Source: CF-162 sp040882565
GTDB lineage: Bacteria; Chloroflexota; Dehalococcoidia; SM23-28-2; RBG-16-64-32
Reading direction: 5' to 3'
Length of the DNA: 64,000 nt
NCBI GenBank assembly: GCA_040882565.1
Contig: JBBEAZ010000017.1
Coordinates: 1-64,000, forward strand
This document shows positions 16,221-25,300 of the stretch, one piece after another. Position 1 is the stretch's first letter; each line of letters starts with the position of its first letter. The notes under the pieces were generated by a model. The model did no database searches, was not told the DNA's origin, and saw nothing but the letters and a program-made list of their open reading frames with translations. The position numbers were made by a program, and so were the translations under genes.

Positions 16221-17331
16221 TTCGATTCTCCTTTGCTCGTTCGCTTGGCTGGGTCAACTTGGGAAGGCTGAACAGGAAAGTGCTACCGTGTCCGGGACCG
16301 TCTGACTCTACCCAGATCTTCCCGCCGCATCCTTCCACGATCTTTTTGCAGATGGTCAGCCCGACACCGGTTCCCTCATGCTCGTCCCTGAGAACAAGGC
16401 GCTGAAAGATGCGGAAGATCTTCTCGTGGTATCGCGAGTCGATGCCTGGACCGTTGTCGCGAACAGAGAATGTGTATGCGTCTGGCTCTACGCTGCAGGC
16501 AATCTCGACAATAGGATGCGGTTTGTCGTTGTACTTGATGGCGTTGGAGATCAGGTTTTCGAGGACCTGCCGGATGCGAACGGGATCGCAGAAGAGCGTC
16601 GGAAGATGCTCCAGAATCCGCAGATCTACCCCTTTCTCCTTCAATGAAAACTGCATGGCGTCCGCGACTTCGCTCACCAGCGAGGCGGCGGAGACGGTCG
16701 CGTACTGTGGTTTGACGCGGCCGATCCGCGATAGCTGCAAGAGGTCGTCGATCAGATCCCGCATGCGCACAGCGCTGTCCTGGAGGACGGTTAGATAACC
16801 CTGTCCGCGTTGGTCGAGCCCATCAGCGTAGTCCTCACTGAGAAATCCGCTGAACGCCTCGATCCCCCGCAGCGGCTCTTTCAGGTCGTGGCTTACGACG
16901 TGCGTGAAGTCCTCAAGCTCGGCATTCGAGCGCTCAAGCTCGAGCGTCTTCTCTGCCAGCGCCTCCTCTGTCCGCTTGCGCTCGCTGATATCCCGGCCGA
17001 TGGTGGACGCCCCGGTGATGCGGCCGCGCGAATCCCGGACCGGCGAGATGGTCAGCGAGACGTCTAACACCTGGCCATCCTTCCTCAGCCGGCGGCTTTC
17101 AAAGTTGTGCAGGCCCTGACCACGCGCGATATTGCCGAGGATCGCCGGCATCTCCTCGGAACGGTCGGAGGGGACGATAAGACTGATAGGCCGGCCGACC
17201 GCCTCCTCTGCGCTGTAGCCATACAACTGTTCCGCGCCCGGGTTCCAGCTGGTGATCACGCCATCGAGGCTCTTGCCAACGATCGCGTCGTCAGGAAGAG
17301 TCAACAATCGCGGCGAGGAACTGCCACACAT
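16081..17331 (-). CDS. PAS sensor histidine kinase, C-terminal part of a frameshifted gene
   Basis: This open frame carries a PAS domain (DDAIVGKSLDGVITSWN, GYSAEEAVGRP), a coiled-coil linker, the HisKA box (HVVSHDLKEPLRGIEAF) and the ATPase domain (N box LISNAIKYND, DNGPGID, GTGVGLTICKKIVEG). It is an intact kinase core, but its true beginning is the frame ending at 17291. Removing one base (17293) fuses the two as IVDSS-DDAIVG. The nominal start at 17331 is therefore not the natural one. The last ~45 residues run into the regulator gene and are low-complexity, so the overlap may be fortuitous. Confidence 0.85.
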   Translation of the reverse strand: MCGSSSPRLLTLPDDAIVGKSLDGVITSWNPGAEQLYGYSAEEAVGRPISLIVPSDRSEEMPAILGNIARGQGLHNFESRRLRKDGQVLDVSLTISPVRDSRGRITGASTIGRDISERKRTEEALAEKTLELERSNAELEDFTHVVSHDLKEPLRGIEAFSGFLSEDYADGLDQRGQGYLTVLQDSAVRMRDLIDDLLQLSRIGRVKPQYATVSAASLVSEVADAMQFSLKEKGVDLRILEHLPTLFCDPVRIRQVLENLISNAIKYNDKPHPIVEIACSVEPDAYTFSVRDNGPGIDSRYHEKIFRIFQRLVLRDEHEGTGVGLTICKKIVEGCGGKIWVESDGPGHGSTFLFSLPKLTQPSERAKENRSGQRPEGGTHPSSGGQSARRGDHEEGAGQGPAEEPAHSGARRSGGA

Positions 17332-17728
17332 CCTCGGTCCGCTTGCGCTCCGTGATATCGTGAGCGACCGCGTAGATCAGTTCCTCCTTAGTTACTGTTT
17401 TCGCGTTCCACACGAGCCACTTGTAGGAGCCGTCCTTGCAGAGGTACCGGTTCTCGAACTCGACGACATCTTTGCCTTGCGCAACCTGTGTCGCATACGT
17501 CTCATTCGTCGCTTCAACGTCGTCCGGGTGGATGAAGTCAGTGAACGGGCGGCTCACCATTTCCTCCGAAGTGAAGCCTAACGTTGCCTGCCACGCCGGG
17601 TTGACCATCTTGAAATACCCATCAAGGCCGGCGATGCAGAGCATGTCGAGCGAGAGGTCGAAGAAGCGCTTGAAGTTCTCGAATGTGGCGTTCGAGCGCC
17701 CCAGCTCAGTCTCTTTCGTCGCCACCAT
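17291..17728 (-). CDS. PAS domain, N-terminal part of the frameshifted histidine kinase
   Basis: 145 residues: a short coiled coil, then a PAS domain (FFDLSLDMLCIAGLDGYFK, GFTSEEMVSRPF, HPDDVEATNE) and a PAC tail ending ITERKRTEDVWQFLAAIVDSS. In PAS kinases this linker normally runs straight into the next PAS domain. The TGA stop is created by a single extra base (plus-strand A at 17293). The full gene 17728-16081 would encode a PAS-PAS-HisKA-HATPase kinase. Whether this is a real mutation or an assembly error cannot be told from one sequence. Confidence 0.85.
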   Translation of the reverse strand: MVATKETELGRSNATFENFKRFFDLSLDMLCIAGLDGYFKMVNPAWQATLGFTSEEMVSRPFTDFIHPDDVEATNETYATQVAQGKDVVEFENRYLCKDGSYKWLVWNAKTVTKEELIYAVAHDITERKRTEDVWQFLAAIVDSS

Positions 17729-18168
17729 TCATCCTTCCACGGCGTAAATAGTGCACTGGTGAAGCCGACGGTAAGCGGCAGCACCTTCCCTTGCGAGGAG
17801 CATCTGCGCTTCGCGCCTTCGCAACGTTGAAATCTCTCATTACAGCTTAGAGACGCGCTCGCAGTGCCAGCAGTTACCGCGCTTTAGCCTCGATCTGGTA
17901 TGGGTTATTGGCACAGTAAGGTGATAGTGACGACAAGCGTCTGCTATAAAGATCAAATCGGTCGGCATAATGGTCTGGAGAAAGAGGCCCATGGCCTCCG
18001 GAGGCAAAGGGCCCCAAAACGGCCTGAAATCGGCGGAATAGCGCTCCGCTAGAGATCGCAGTGCTGAACCACAACTGTCACCCGATCGCCAGCTGCCGTG
18101 CGCGTGGCTTTGCGCGTCTGTGATGCCGGAGGAGCGAAGCTCTCCGTAGAACAAGCCAGGAGGAAGCC
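17729..18168. other. Intergenic stretch without a recognisable gene
   Basis: 440 bases between the histidine kinase start and the gene at 18169. Open frames exist here (for example 17840-18175 on the minus strand) but encode nothing recognisable and lack a ribosome site. The segment probably holds the divergent promoters of the two flanking genes. Confidence 0.5.
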
Positions 18169-18729
18169 ATGACACTTGGAATCATCATCATCATCGTTGT
18201 CGCGGCAATCGCGGTCGCCGTACTCGGTTACTTGCTGTACGCCGTGAACCAGAAGAAGCATACGGGCGAGCTGAAGGGGCGGTTTGGGCCGGAATACGAC
18301 CGCACGGTCGAGGCATCCGGTGGCCGCAAGGAAGCAGAGCAAGACCTCGCGGCGCGCCAGGAGCGCGTCGAGAAGTTCGACATCCGGCCGCTGGGCGAGA
18401 CGCAGCGACAGGACTACGTCGAGCGCTGGCGCGTCATCCAGGTGCGCTTCGTCGATGACCCGGTTGCGAGCTTGCGAGATGCGGACGCGCTCGTCGGCGA
18501 CGTCATGACGGCACGCGGGTACCCGATGGCCACCTGGGACCAGCGCGCCGCCGACGTTTCAGTCGATCACCCGGAGGTGGTGGCGAACTACCGGGCGGGA
18601 CACGAAACCTCGCAGGCGATGGAGGCGGGCACGGCTACGACCGAGCAGCTACGCCAGGCGATGGTGCACTACCGCAAGCTCTTCGAAGACCTGCTGCTGG
18701 CGCCGGAACCGGTTGGCGCCCGCAGATAA
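18169..18729 (+). CDS. Membrane-anchored protein of unknown function
   Basis: 186 residues. One N-terminal transmembrane helix (IIIIIVVAAIAVAVLGYLLY) is followed by a charged cytoplasmic-type domain with FGPEYDRTVEASGGRKEAE, WRVIQVRFVDDP, DHPEVVANYR and QAMVHYRKLFEDLL. Similar proteins occur in soil actinobacteria and Chloroflexota, as hypothetical proteins as far as I know. An AGGAGG ribosome site precedes the ATG. A strong hairpin terminator follows the stop. Confidence 0.85.
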   Translation: MTLGIIIIIVVAAIAVAVLGYLLYAVNQKKHTGELKGRFGPEYDRTVEASGGRKEAEQDLAARQERVEKFDIRPLGETQRQDYVERWRVIQVRFVDDPVASLRDADALVGDVMTARGYPMATWDQRAADVSVDHPEVVANYRAGHETSQAMEAGTATTEQLRQAMVHYRKLFEDLLLAPEPVGARR

Positions 18730-18746
18730 CAGACGCAGGACAAGTA

Positions 18747-18780
18747 AAGAGGCCGTCTCAAGGCGAGGCGGCCTCTTATT
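18747..18780 (+). terminator. Rho-independent-type terminator after 18169-18729
   Basis: AAGAGGCCGTCTC (18747-18759) pairs with GAGGCGGCCTCTT (18765-18777) through one G-T pair across a 5-nt loop. The 3' arm is followed by ATTTCG. It lies 18 bp after the stop codon. Confidence 0.8.
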
Positions 18781-18789
18781 TCGTTCACC

Positions 18790-18831
18790 GGGCCGGCCCT
18801 TAGTGAAGTGCTCGATGACCATGTAGCGCAT
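18790..18831 (-). pseudogene. 5' fragment of a DUF3303-type gene
   Basis: The minus strand encodes MRYMVIEHFTKGRPG, the expected first strand of a DUF3303 protein, preceded by an AAGGAG ribosome site. After about 15 codons the match ends at a GGCCGGCCC sequence, and the frame continues into the terminator and the 18169 gene on the other strand. It is the piece missing from the truncated copy at 9865-10167, so it is either a relic of the same gene or of a paralogue. Confidence 0.6.
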
Positions 18832-18860
18832 GGGCGGGCTCCTTGGCGGTAACCTGGTTT

Positions 18861-19970
18861 CTAGAGGCCGATGGCCTCGCCGATGGCATCCGCAAGGGAC
18901 GCCGGGTCTTCCAATTCAGTGGGCGTGATGTAGACACTGGAGGTCACATCTCGGCAGCCGTAGCCTCTCTGGCACGCTTGCTCGATCTGGGCGACCCGGG
19001 TGTCCTCGTCGCCAACGATTGTCGCCAACTGCGGCTCGGAGACGACAAAGATAAACACGAGGTACTCGCTTGGCTCGGACACATGAACGTTCTCGTACAG
19101 GCAGGTGATTGGAACATCGCCGTAGCAATCGAGGGCGGCGTTTCGAGGGCAGCCAGAGGCGGCCCCCGGTGAGTCTGCCGCAGCGCGCAGCGAAGCCGGG
19201 TAGTTCCAGCGCGAGTCGCGTGCCAGCTGCCCAAGCGCTTCGAGGACGTGTTGCTGGGCGGCCGCCTCGCGGCCGACGGCTGTCGGCGCCGCATCGTCAG
19301 CGAACTCGATGCAGGCCGCTAGATGAGCGCGTGTCGACCACTTCAGCGGGTCGATTGTTGGTTCGCCAACGGTGGGTATGTGTGTAACCTCGGTGAAACC
19401 GAGAGCCTCAGCAAGCGCGAGGTCTGACGCGTGCTCATCAAGCAGCTCATCGACGGGGATGTACACGCCGTCGGTCACGCCTTGGCAGGCGTCGCCGTAG
19501 CAAACGTGCTCGATCGCGGTCTGACGACCGGCGTATGCGCCGAGGCTCTTCCCGGTGATCAGGTCGAAGTCCGTCTGCGAGATCACGAACAGGTGTCGCA
19601 AGTAGCGGCCCGGGGATTCGACTAAACGGCTTGCCCGGCACAGGATCGCTAGGTGAGGCGTCCCTCTGCCAGGGCACTGGAGCACCGCATCGGTGGGACA
19701 GCCGTACTCGATCGCCGGCACGGTGTCGTAGCTGGAGTAGCCGGAGGCGTCGTTCCATGCCTCGGTCAGGTACTGCACCAGTTCAGTCTCGGTGAGACCT
19801 GACGCTAGGGCTGCGTTACCGCCAAACTCTGCGCACACGACAGGGTTGTTCGGATCGCGCTCCGTCTTGGGCGCGTCGGTGTTGTCCCTCAGCGCGCCGA
19901 CTAGCAGAACGACGGCGAAGACGCTCCCGGCGAGGAACAGCGCTCGAACGCAGGATCCGAACATGCCCAC
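18861..19970 (-). CDS. Exported protein with two Cys-rich repeat domains, unknown function
   Basis: 369 residues (GTG start). A hydrophobic N-terminal segment (ALFLAGSVFAVVLLVGAL) acts as signal or anchor. Two homologous halves follow. Repeat 1 has GCPTDAVLQCPG, YLRHLFVISQ, IEHVCYGDACQGVTDGVYIP. Repeat 2 has GCPRNAALDCYG, YLVFIFVVSE, IEQACQRGYGCRDVTSSVYI. Five Cys are conserved in register in each half. I do not recognise the family. TACAAT on the minus strand lies about 24 nt before the start. Confidence 0.8.
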   Translation of the reverse strand: MGMFGSCVRALFLAGSVFAVVLLVGALRDNTDAPKTERDPNNPVVCAEFGGNAALASGLTETELVQYLTEAWNDASGYSSYDTVPAIEYGCPTDAVLQCPGRGTPHLAILCRASRLVESPGRYLRHLFVISQTDFDLITGKSLGAYAGRQTAIEHVCYGDACQGVTDGVYIPVDELLDEHASDLALAEALGFTEVTHIPTVGEPTIDPLKWSTRAHLAACIEFADDAAPTAVGREAAAQQHVLEALGQLARDSRWNYPASLRAAADSPGAASGCPRNAALDCYGDVPITCLYENVHVSEPSEYLVFIFVVSEPQLATIVGDEDTRVAQIEQACQRGYGCRDVTSSVYITPTELEDPASLADAIGEAIGL

Positions 19971-20115
19971 CCCAGTGATTCGCTGGATGGCGTTATTGTA
20001 CAGCGGCAGGACGCGCTACTCAACGTCGTGGCTGACGAATCCGGCAAGTCGTCGCATAGCGAGGCGGGGCTGGGCGCAGCAAGCGGCGCCCCTACCGGAG
20101 CGTCGACGCCAGCCG

Positions 20116-22197
20116 TCAGGGCGTGCAGGACTTGCCGAAGAAGGGCTTGAGGATGAGGACGTCGAGGATGTTGACGACGGCGTCGGGGATGATGTCGTAG
20201 CGCGCGGACGCGGGCGGCACGCTTTGGCCGAAGACTGGTTTGAGGGCGGTGACGTCGAGGATGTTGATGTTGTTGGACTCGACGAAGTCGACGGGCCAGG
20301 TGTCTGAGGAGGGGTCGCCGCCGGGGGTGAAGCCGCAGGAGTCGTTGGGGTCGGTGGTGATCGTGGCCTCGTCCGTCGTCGGGAAGCCGTCGCAGTCGAT
20401 GTCGCCGGGCGGGGCGAGCCATTCGGTGGCGACGGTGGGGCAGGTGTCGCAGAGGTCGCCCCAGGTGTCGGCGTCCTGGTTGGCCTGCGCGGTGTTGAGC
20501 ATTGACGGGCAGTTGTCGCACTGGTCGCCGATCGTGTCCGTGTCGGCGTCTGTGGGGAGCGCGCCGAGCGAGAGGCGGCCGGAGCCGAAGGTGTTGTCCT
20601 TGCCCGGCGTGCCGAGGGGGACGGCCTGCGCTTCAAGGAAGGCGCCGGTCTCGATGGTGCTGAGGCAGGGAAGCGTCTGCAGCAGCAGGGCGGCTGCGCC
20701 GGTGACGTGCGGCGCTGCGGCGGAGGTGCCGGAGAAGGTGCCGAGGGTGGCGTTGCTGACGCCGTCCGGCCCGACGATGTCCGGCTTGATGCGTCCGTCC
20801 GTCGTGGGGCCGCGAGAGCTGAACGCCTCGATCGTTGTCGGCGAAGAGTGCGACACGGCGCCGACGCTCGTCACGTCGGCGCTGTCTCCCGGCTGCAGGA
20901 GGCTGTTCGCCGAGACGCGGTACTCGATGTCCTGGTAGCCGCTGAATAGATCAAGGAAGGCGTCTGTGCTCGCCACCTTTTCTTCGACCACGAGGTGGTA
21001 TTCATCAGTAACGGGGACGTCGTAGACAAGGATCTCTACCGGGTCGGCGTTCGGAACGCAGCTTGCGCCGGTGTTTTGCACGTTCACGGATGACGCGACG
21101 GTCACGACCTCGGGAGGGTCCTCGTCATTGGTGCGCTTGAGGAAGAGGTCGTAGTCGCGGCAGGCGGCGCCGAACGGGTCGTTCCAGCGCAACTCACCGG
21201 CAATCGTCTCGCCTGACAACGTCAGGCCGAAGATCGTCGACGGCTGGTTGCCCTCGTCGAACGGGGAGAGCGCGAACTCGTGGAAGCCGTTGGCGTTGGT
21301 GTCGCGGAAAGTCCCGGACCAGTGCTTGGCGGCGTGGTTGCCGGCCGCGACGGCCCAGAACACGCCACCGGCCACCGAATCTGCGACGATCTCGTCTACC
21401 TCACCCGTGCCGTCGCCGGGGCCGGAGGTGGGGTAGCCCCAGGAGGCGTTGATCGCGACCACGCCCTGGTCAGCGAGCCACTCAACCGCCAATACCAGTT
21501 CAGCCTCGGTGCTGAAGTTGGCGAAGAAGAGTTGGGCGCCGGGCGCCATGTCGTGGACGATCTCGGCGACGCCAGTGCCGTGGGCTGTACCGCCGTAAAT
21601 GTCACCGCCGAAGACGAAGGACATGACGCTCACCGATGCCGGAAGTTCTGTGCCCAGCTTCGACTCGTAGCCAGTGAAGCCGAGATCGAGGATGCCGACC
21701 TTGACGCCGGCGCCGGTCAGGCCCGCCGTGTGCCAGTCGTCGGCGTTCGTGAGGGCGACGCCCTGGCTGACGACGGCCGGGTATGCCGTCAAAGGAGGGC
21801 GGACGGCGATGACGCCGGGGGCGCGCGCCAACGACTGCAGCGCCGCGGGTGGCACGGTCACTTGTACGAGCGAGCCGTGGGTCACCTCGACGGTGCCGAG
21901 GTTGGCGGCGCTTGTTTGAGCCTGGGCTGAGCGACCCGGTGTTGCTTCGACGATAACTCGCACGTTGCCGGACTCGACTTCGAGGCCTGCGGACTCGGCG
22001 TTGGCGAGCGCGGCTGCGGGGCCGCGGTCTGCGAGTACGTCGGCGACCTGTTCAAGGCGTGAGTCGAGGCGGCCGGGTGGGTCGTTCTGTCCTGAAGCGT
22101 TGGAGTCGGCGAGCAGCGCGAACGCGGACAGGAAGGCAAGCAGGATCAGCCGGACAGTGAGCCGGCGCAGCGAAGAGGGGCGGTCGACGATACGCAT
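20116..22197 (-). CDS. Exported subtilisin-like (S8) protease with C-terminal dockerin-like pair
   Basis: 693 residues. A signal peptide is followed by a prodomain-like region. The catalytic triad is Asp in KVGILDLGF, His in GGTAHGTGVAEIVHDM and Ser in FSGTSAAAPHVTG. A pre-peptidase-type beta domain is inserted between the catalytic His and Ser (FWAVAAGN to FLDLFSGYQ). The tail has thrombospondin-3-like calcium repeats (DADTDTIGDQCDNCPS, DADTWGDLCDTCP) and then a pair of NILDVTALKPVFG / NILDVLILKPFFG loops. This second dockerin-like flavour is shared only with the gene at 22332. The stop lies five codons after the second loop, as in 22332. Confidence 0.9.
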   Translation of the reverse strand: MRIVDRPSSLRRLTVRLILLAFLSAFALLADSNASGQNDPPGRLDSRLEQVADVLADRGPAAALANAESAGLEVESGNVRVIVEATPGRSAQAQTSAANLGTVEVTHGSLVQVTVPPAALQSLARAPGVIAVRPPLTAYPAVVSQGVALTNADDWHTAGLTGAGVKVGILDLGFTGYESKLGTELPASVSVMSFVFGGDIYGGTAHGTGVAEIVHDMAPGAQLFFANFSTEAELVLAVEWLADQGVVAINASWGYPTSGPGDGTGEVDEIVADSVAGGVFWAVAAGNHAAKHWSGTFRDTNANGFHEFALSPFDEGNQPSTIFGLTLSGETIAGELRWNDPFGAACRDYDLFLKRTNDEDPPEVVTVASSVNVQNTGASCVPNADPVEILVYDVPVTDEYHLVVEEKVASTDAFLDLFSGYQDIEYRVSANSLLQPGDSADVTSVGAVSHSSPTTIEAFSSRGPTTDGRIKPDIVGPDGVSNATLGTFSGTSAAAPHVTGAAALLLQTLPCLSTIETGAFLEAQAVPLGTPGKDNTFGSGRLSLGALPTDADTDTIGDQCDNCPSMLNTAQANQDADTWGDLCDTCPTVATEWLAPPGDIDCDGFPTTDEATITTDPNDSCGFTPGGDPSSDTWPVDFVESNNINILDVTALKPVFGQSVPPASARYDIIPDAVVNILDVLILKPFFGKSCTP

Positions 22198-22288
22198 TGC
22201 AAGACCTACGGACGCATTTTAGACGAAGGGGCTATAAACCGTGTTACGGACGTGGGCGGAAGGGTGCGTTCAGGGTTCGCGAAGATCT

Positions 22289-22326
22289 GGGCGGCCGACT
22301 GCCTACCCGCAGGGAGCCGGCCGCCC
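22289..22326 (-). terminator. Possible hairpin terminator after the CSLREA beta-helix gene
   Basis: GGGCGGCCG (22289-22297) and CGGCCGCCC (22318-22326) form a perfect 9-bp stem with a 20-nt loop directly after the stop at 22332 on the minus strand. There is no T-tract, so the call is weak. Confidence 0.4.
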
Positions 22327-22331
22327 CGTTG

Positions 22332-25300
22332 CTAGCTGCACACCTGGCCGAACGGCGGCTTCAACGAAAGGACGTCTGAGATGTTGATCCTTCCGTCGCC
22401 GGTCAGGTCCTTCCGTTCAAGGTAGGCTGGCCCACCCTCGACAGTGCCGAAGGCTGACTTCAGGGCAAGCACGTCGGTGATGTTGATGGTGCGGTTGTTG
22501 TCGAAGTCGGGCGGCCAAGCCTTGTCGAAGGCGTGAGTGGCGCAGTCGTTCCACGGGTCGGTCCCGATCTGGCCTTCGAGGTCGTCGACGTAGCTGTCGC
22601 CGTCGTCGTCAGTGTCTTCGCAGTCGCTCAGGCCATCACCGTCCACATCAGGCTCTTCGTCGACGAGGCCGTCCTGGTCTTCGTCGACGCCGTTGCCGCA
22701 GACCTCCGGCGGATCGCCGAGGATCGAGCAACTGGTACCGGTGTGGACCGCCGTCTCGCCGTCGCCGACCTCGATGGTGAGGTGCTCGTTGGCGTTGGCG
22801 TTGTTAGTCGATAGCTCACGCACGTGCAGGGTGACGGGGCCGGCGCGGCCGCAAGCGATCACCTGGTGAACGCCGGTGGCAGTGCAGGTAACGGTCCAGG
22901 ACTCTGTGTGAGTCACGGTTGTGCTGACGGGCAGCAGGATCGGGTTGAACAGCTGGTAGCCGCTGGGCGTCTTGGTGCAGTCAGGCGGCAGGGCGACGCC
23001 GATGCCGCCTTCGCCGTTGAGCGGGTTGACCGGGCCGTTGTTGTGAATCGAGATCGTGATGTCGATCTGGAACGGGTCGCCGGGATTCACCGCCGTGGGA
23101 GCGACGACGCTGATGCTCGGCACCTTGACGTCGGTGTAGTCGTAGACCGGCAGCGTGTCCTGGCCGTCTTCGCTGTTGTTGCTGTCGTCCTGGTCAGTCC
23201 ATCCGGCCTCGTCCAGCGTGATGGTGGCGCCGGCGGTTATGACGTGGTTGCTGTGGTTGGTGCAAGTAATTGACCACGTTCTGGTGATGACCATGGCCAC
23301 GCTCACCGGGAGCGAAATGTCTTCAGATGTTTGGCTGCCCTGGGGAGAAGCCGCGCAGTCGAACGGCACCGAGATCGACACCGACAGGTCGACGTTGGCG
23401 GGCCCGGCCGGGCCGCTGTTGTGCACGGTTACGCTGACCGTGCAGGCGAAAGTCACGCCGACGTCACCGCTGTTCGGACAGTTCACGACGACGCTCGTCA
23501 CTTCTACGTCGGCCTCGCAGGCATCGCCGATGCCGTTGTTGTTGGCGTCCGCCTGGTCCTCGTTCTCGATCGTCGGGCAGTTGTCGCATTCATCGCCAAC
23601 GCCGTCGGTGTCCCCGTCCGCTTGGTCAGCGTTTGAGTCGTCAGGGCAGTTGTCCGATTCGTCGCAGATCGTGTCACCGTCTGTGTCTGTGCACTCGGCG
23701 CCACCCAACGGCGCGGAGAACTCGGATGTGTTGCCGAATCCGAAGTTGTCGGTGACCGTGGCTGTGACGTTGGGGCCTGTGACGGCACCGGGGAAGCTCC
23801 ACGCCCAGGGGCCGGCGCCGCCAGTGTCTGCGGACACACTACCTTCATAGACCTTGCCTTCGTCGCCACCGTCAGAGTAAACGTCGATCATGCAACCCTC
23901 GCAGGTTGTGGTGCCTTCGGCGGAGCCGACAGCCGTGATCAACGGCGGCGTCAGCTCCGTGTTGCCGCCGTCGATGTTCTCGATACCCAAGCCGCCGTTG
24001 TCGTGGATCGAGTTGCCACGGATCGTGTTGCCGGTGGTGCCCGCGCTTTCCACGCGCACACCGTCAGCTGTGTTAAAGGCAATCGTGTTGCTTTCGCCGG
24101 CCCCGGTCCCGCCGATCGCGTTGCCAGAGGCGCCGTCGCTTATGTGGACGCCATATGCTGAGTTTCCCAGATCGGTTGCGCCGTTGATATCCGTGCCGAC
24201 GTAATTCCCCTGGACGAGATTACCGGCCGCGCTGCTGCCCTCGATGGCTATGCCGGTGCCGTTGTTGCCAGAGATGACGTTGCGCGCCCCGGCCACTGCG
24301 CCGCCGATCGTGTTGGCAGGGGCAAGAATGCGGACCCCCGAGAAGGAGTTGGCCAGGCCGGTTGTGCCGTTGACATCCGTACCGATGAAGTTGCCCTGGA
24401 CGAGGTTCCAGTACGCGCTGTCGCCGTTTATGTTTACTCCGTTGTCATTACCGGAGATGACGTTGCGTGCCCCGGCCACCGTCCCGCCAATCGTGTTGAG
24501 CCGAGCGCCGTCCAAACTGACGCCCGCGTTTGAGTTGCCGAGGGCTGCGGTGCCATTGACATCCGTGCCGATGTAGTTGCCCTCGACGAGGTTTCCGGTT
24601 GCGTTGAAGCCGCTAATGTACACGCCGTTGCTGCCATTACCCGAGATGACATTGCCCGCCCCGGCGACCGTCCCACCGATCGTGTTGTCCGCAACGCCGG
24701 CCACCCAGACGCCCTCACTTGAGTTGCCCAGAGCTGCGGTGCCACCGACGTCCGTGCCGATGTAGTTGCCCTGGACGAAGTTCCCGGACCCGGTAATCTG
24801 TACTCCGCTGATGCTATTGCCGGAGATGACGTTACGCGCCCCCGCCACCGTCCCGCCGATCGTGTTGCTAACTCCGAATTGGATATTCACGCCGAGGGCG
24901 TTTCCGAGAGCCGCGGTGCCGTTGACGTCCGTGCCGATGAAATTGCCCTGGACGAGGTTTCCGGTCCCGTCGCTGCCGAAAATGGTTACCCCGGTGCCAT
25001 TGTTGGAGATGACGTTGCGCGCCCCGGCAAATGTCCCGCCGATCGTGTTGGCCGGAGCACCGAATACGAGGACGCCTTCGCCGTTCGCCAGGTTGGCGAT
25101 GCCGTTGACATCCGTACCAATTAAGTTGCCCTGGACGAGGTTTCCGGTCGCGCTGACGCCCTCAAGGATTACGCCGTGGCCGTTACCCGAGATGACGTTG
25201 CGCGCTCCGGGCACCGTGCCACCAATCGTGTTTCCCGACGAGCCGGCGATGTTGACGCCCGTAAACATGCCTGCTGCGACGGCGCCAGCGGAGTCCGTGC

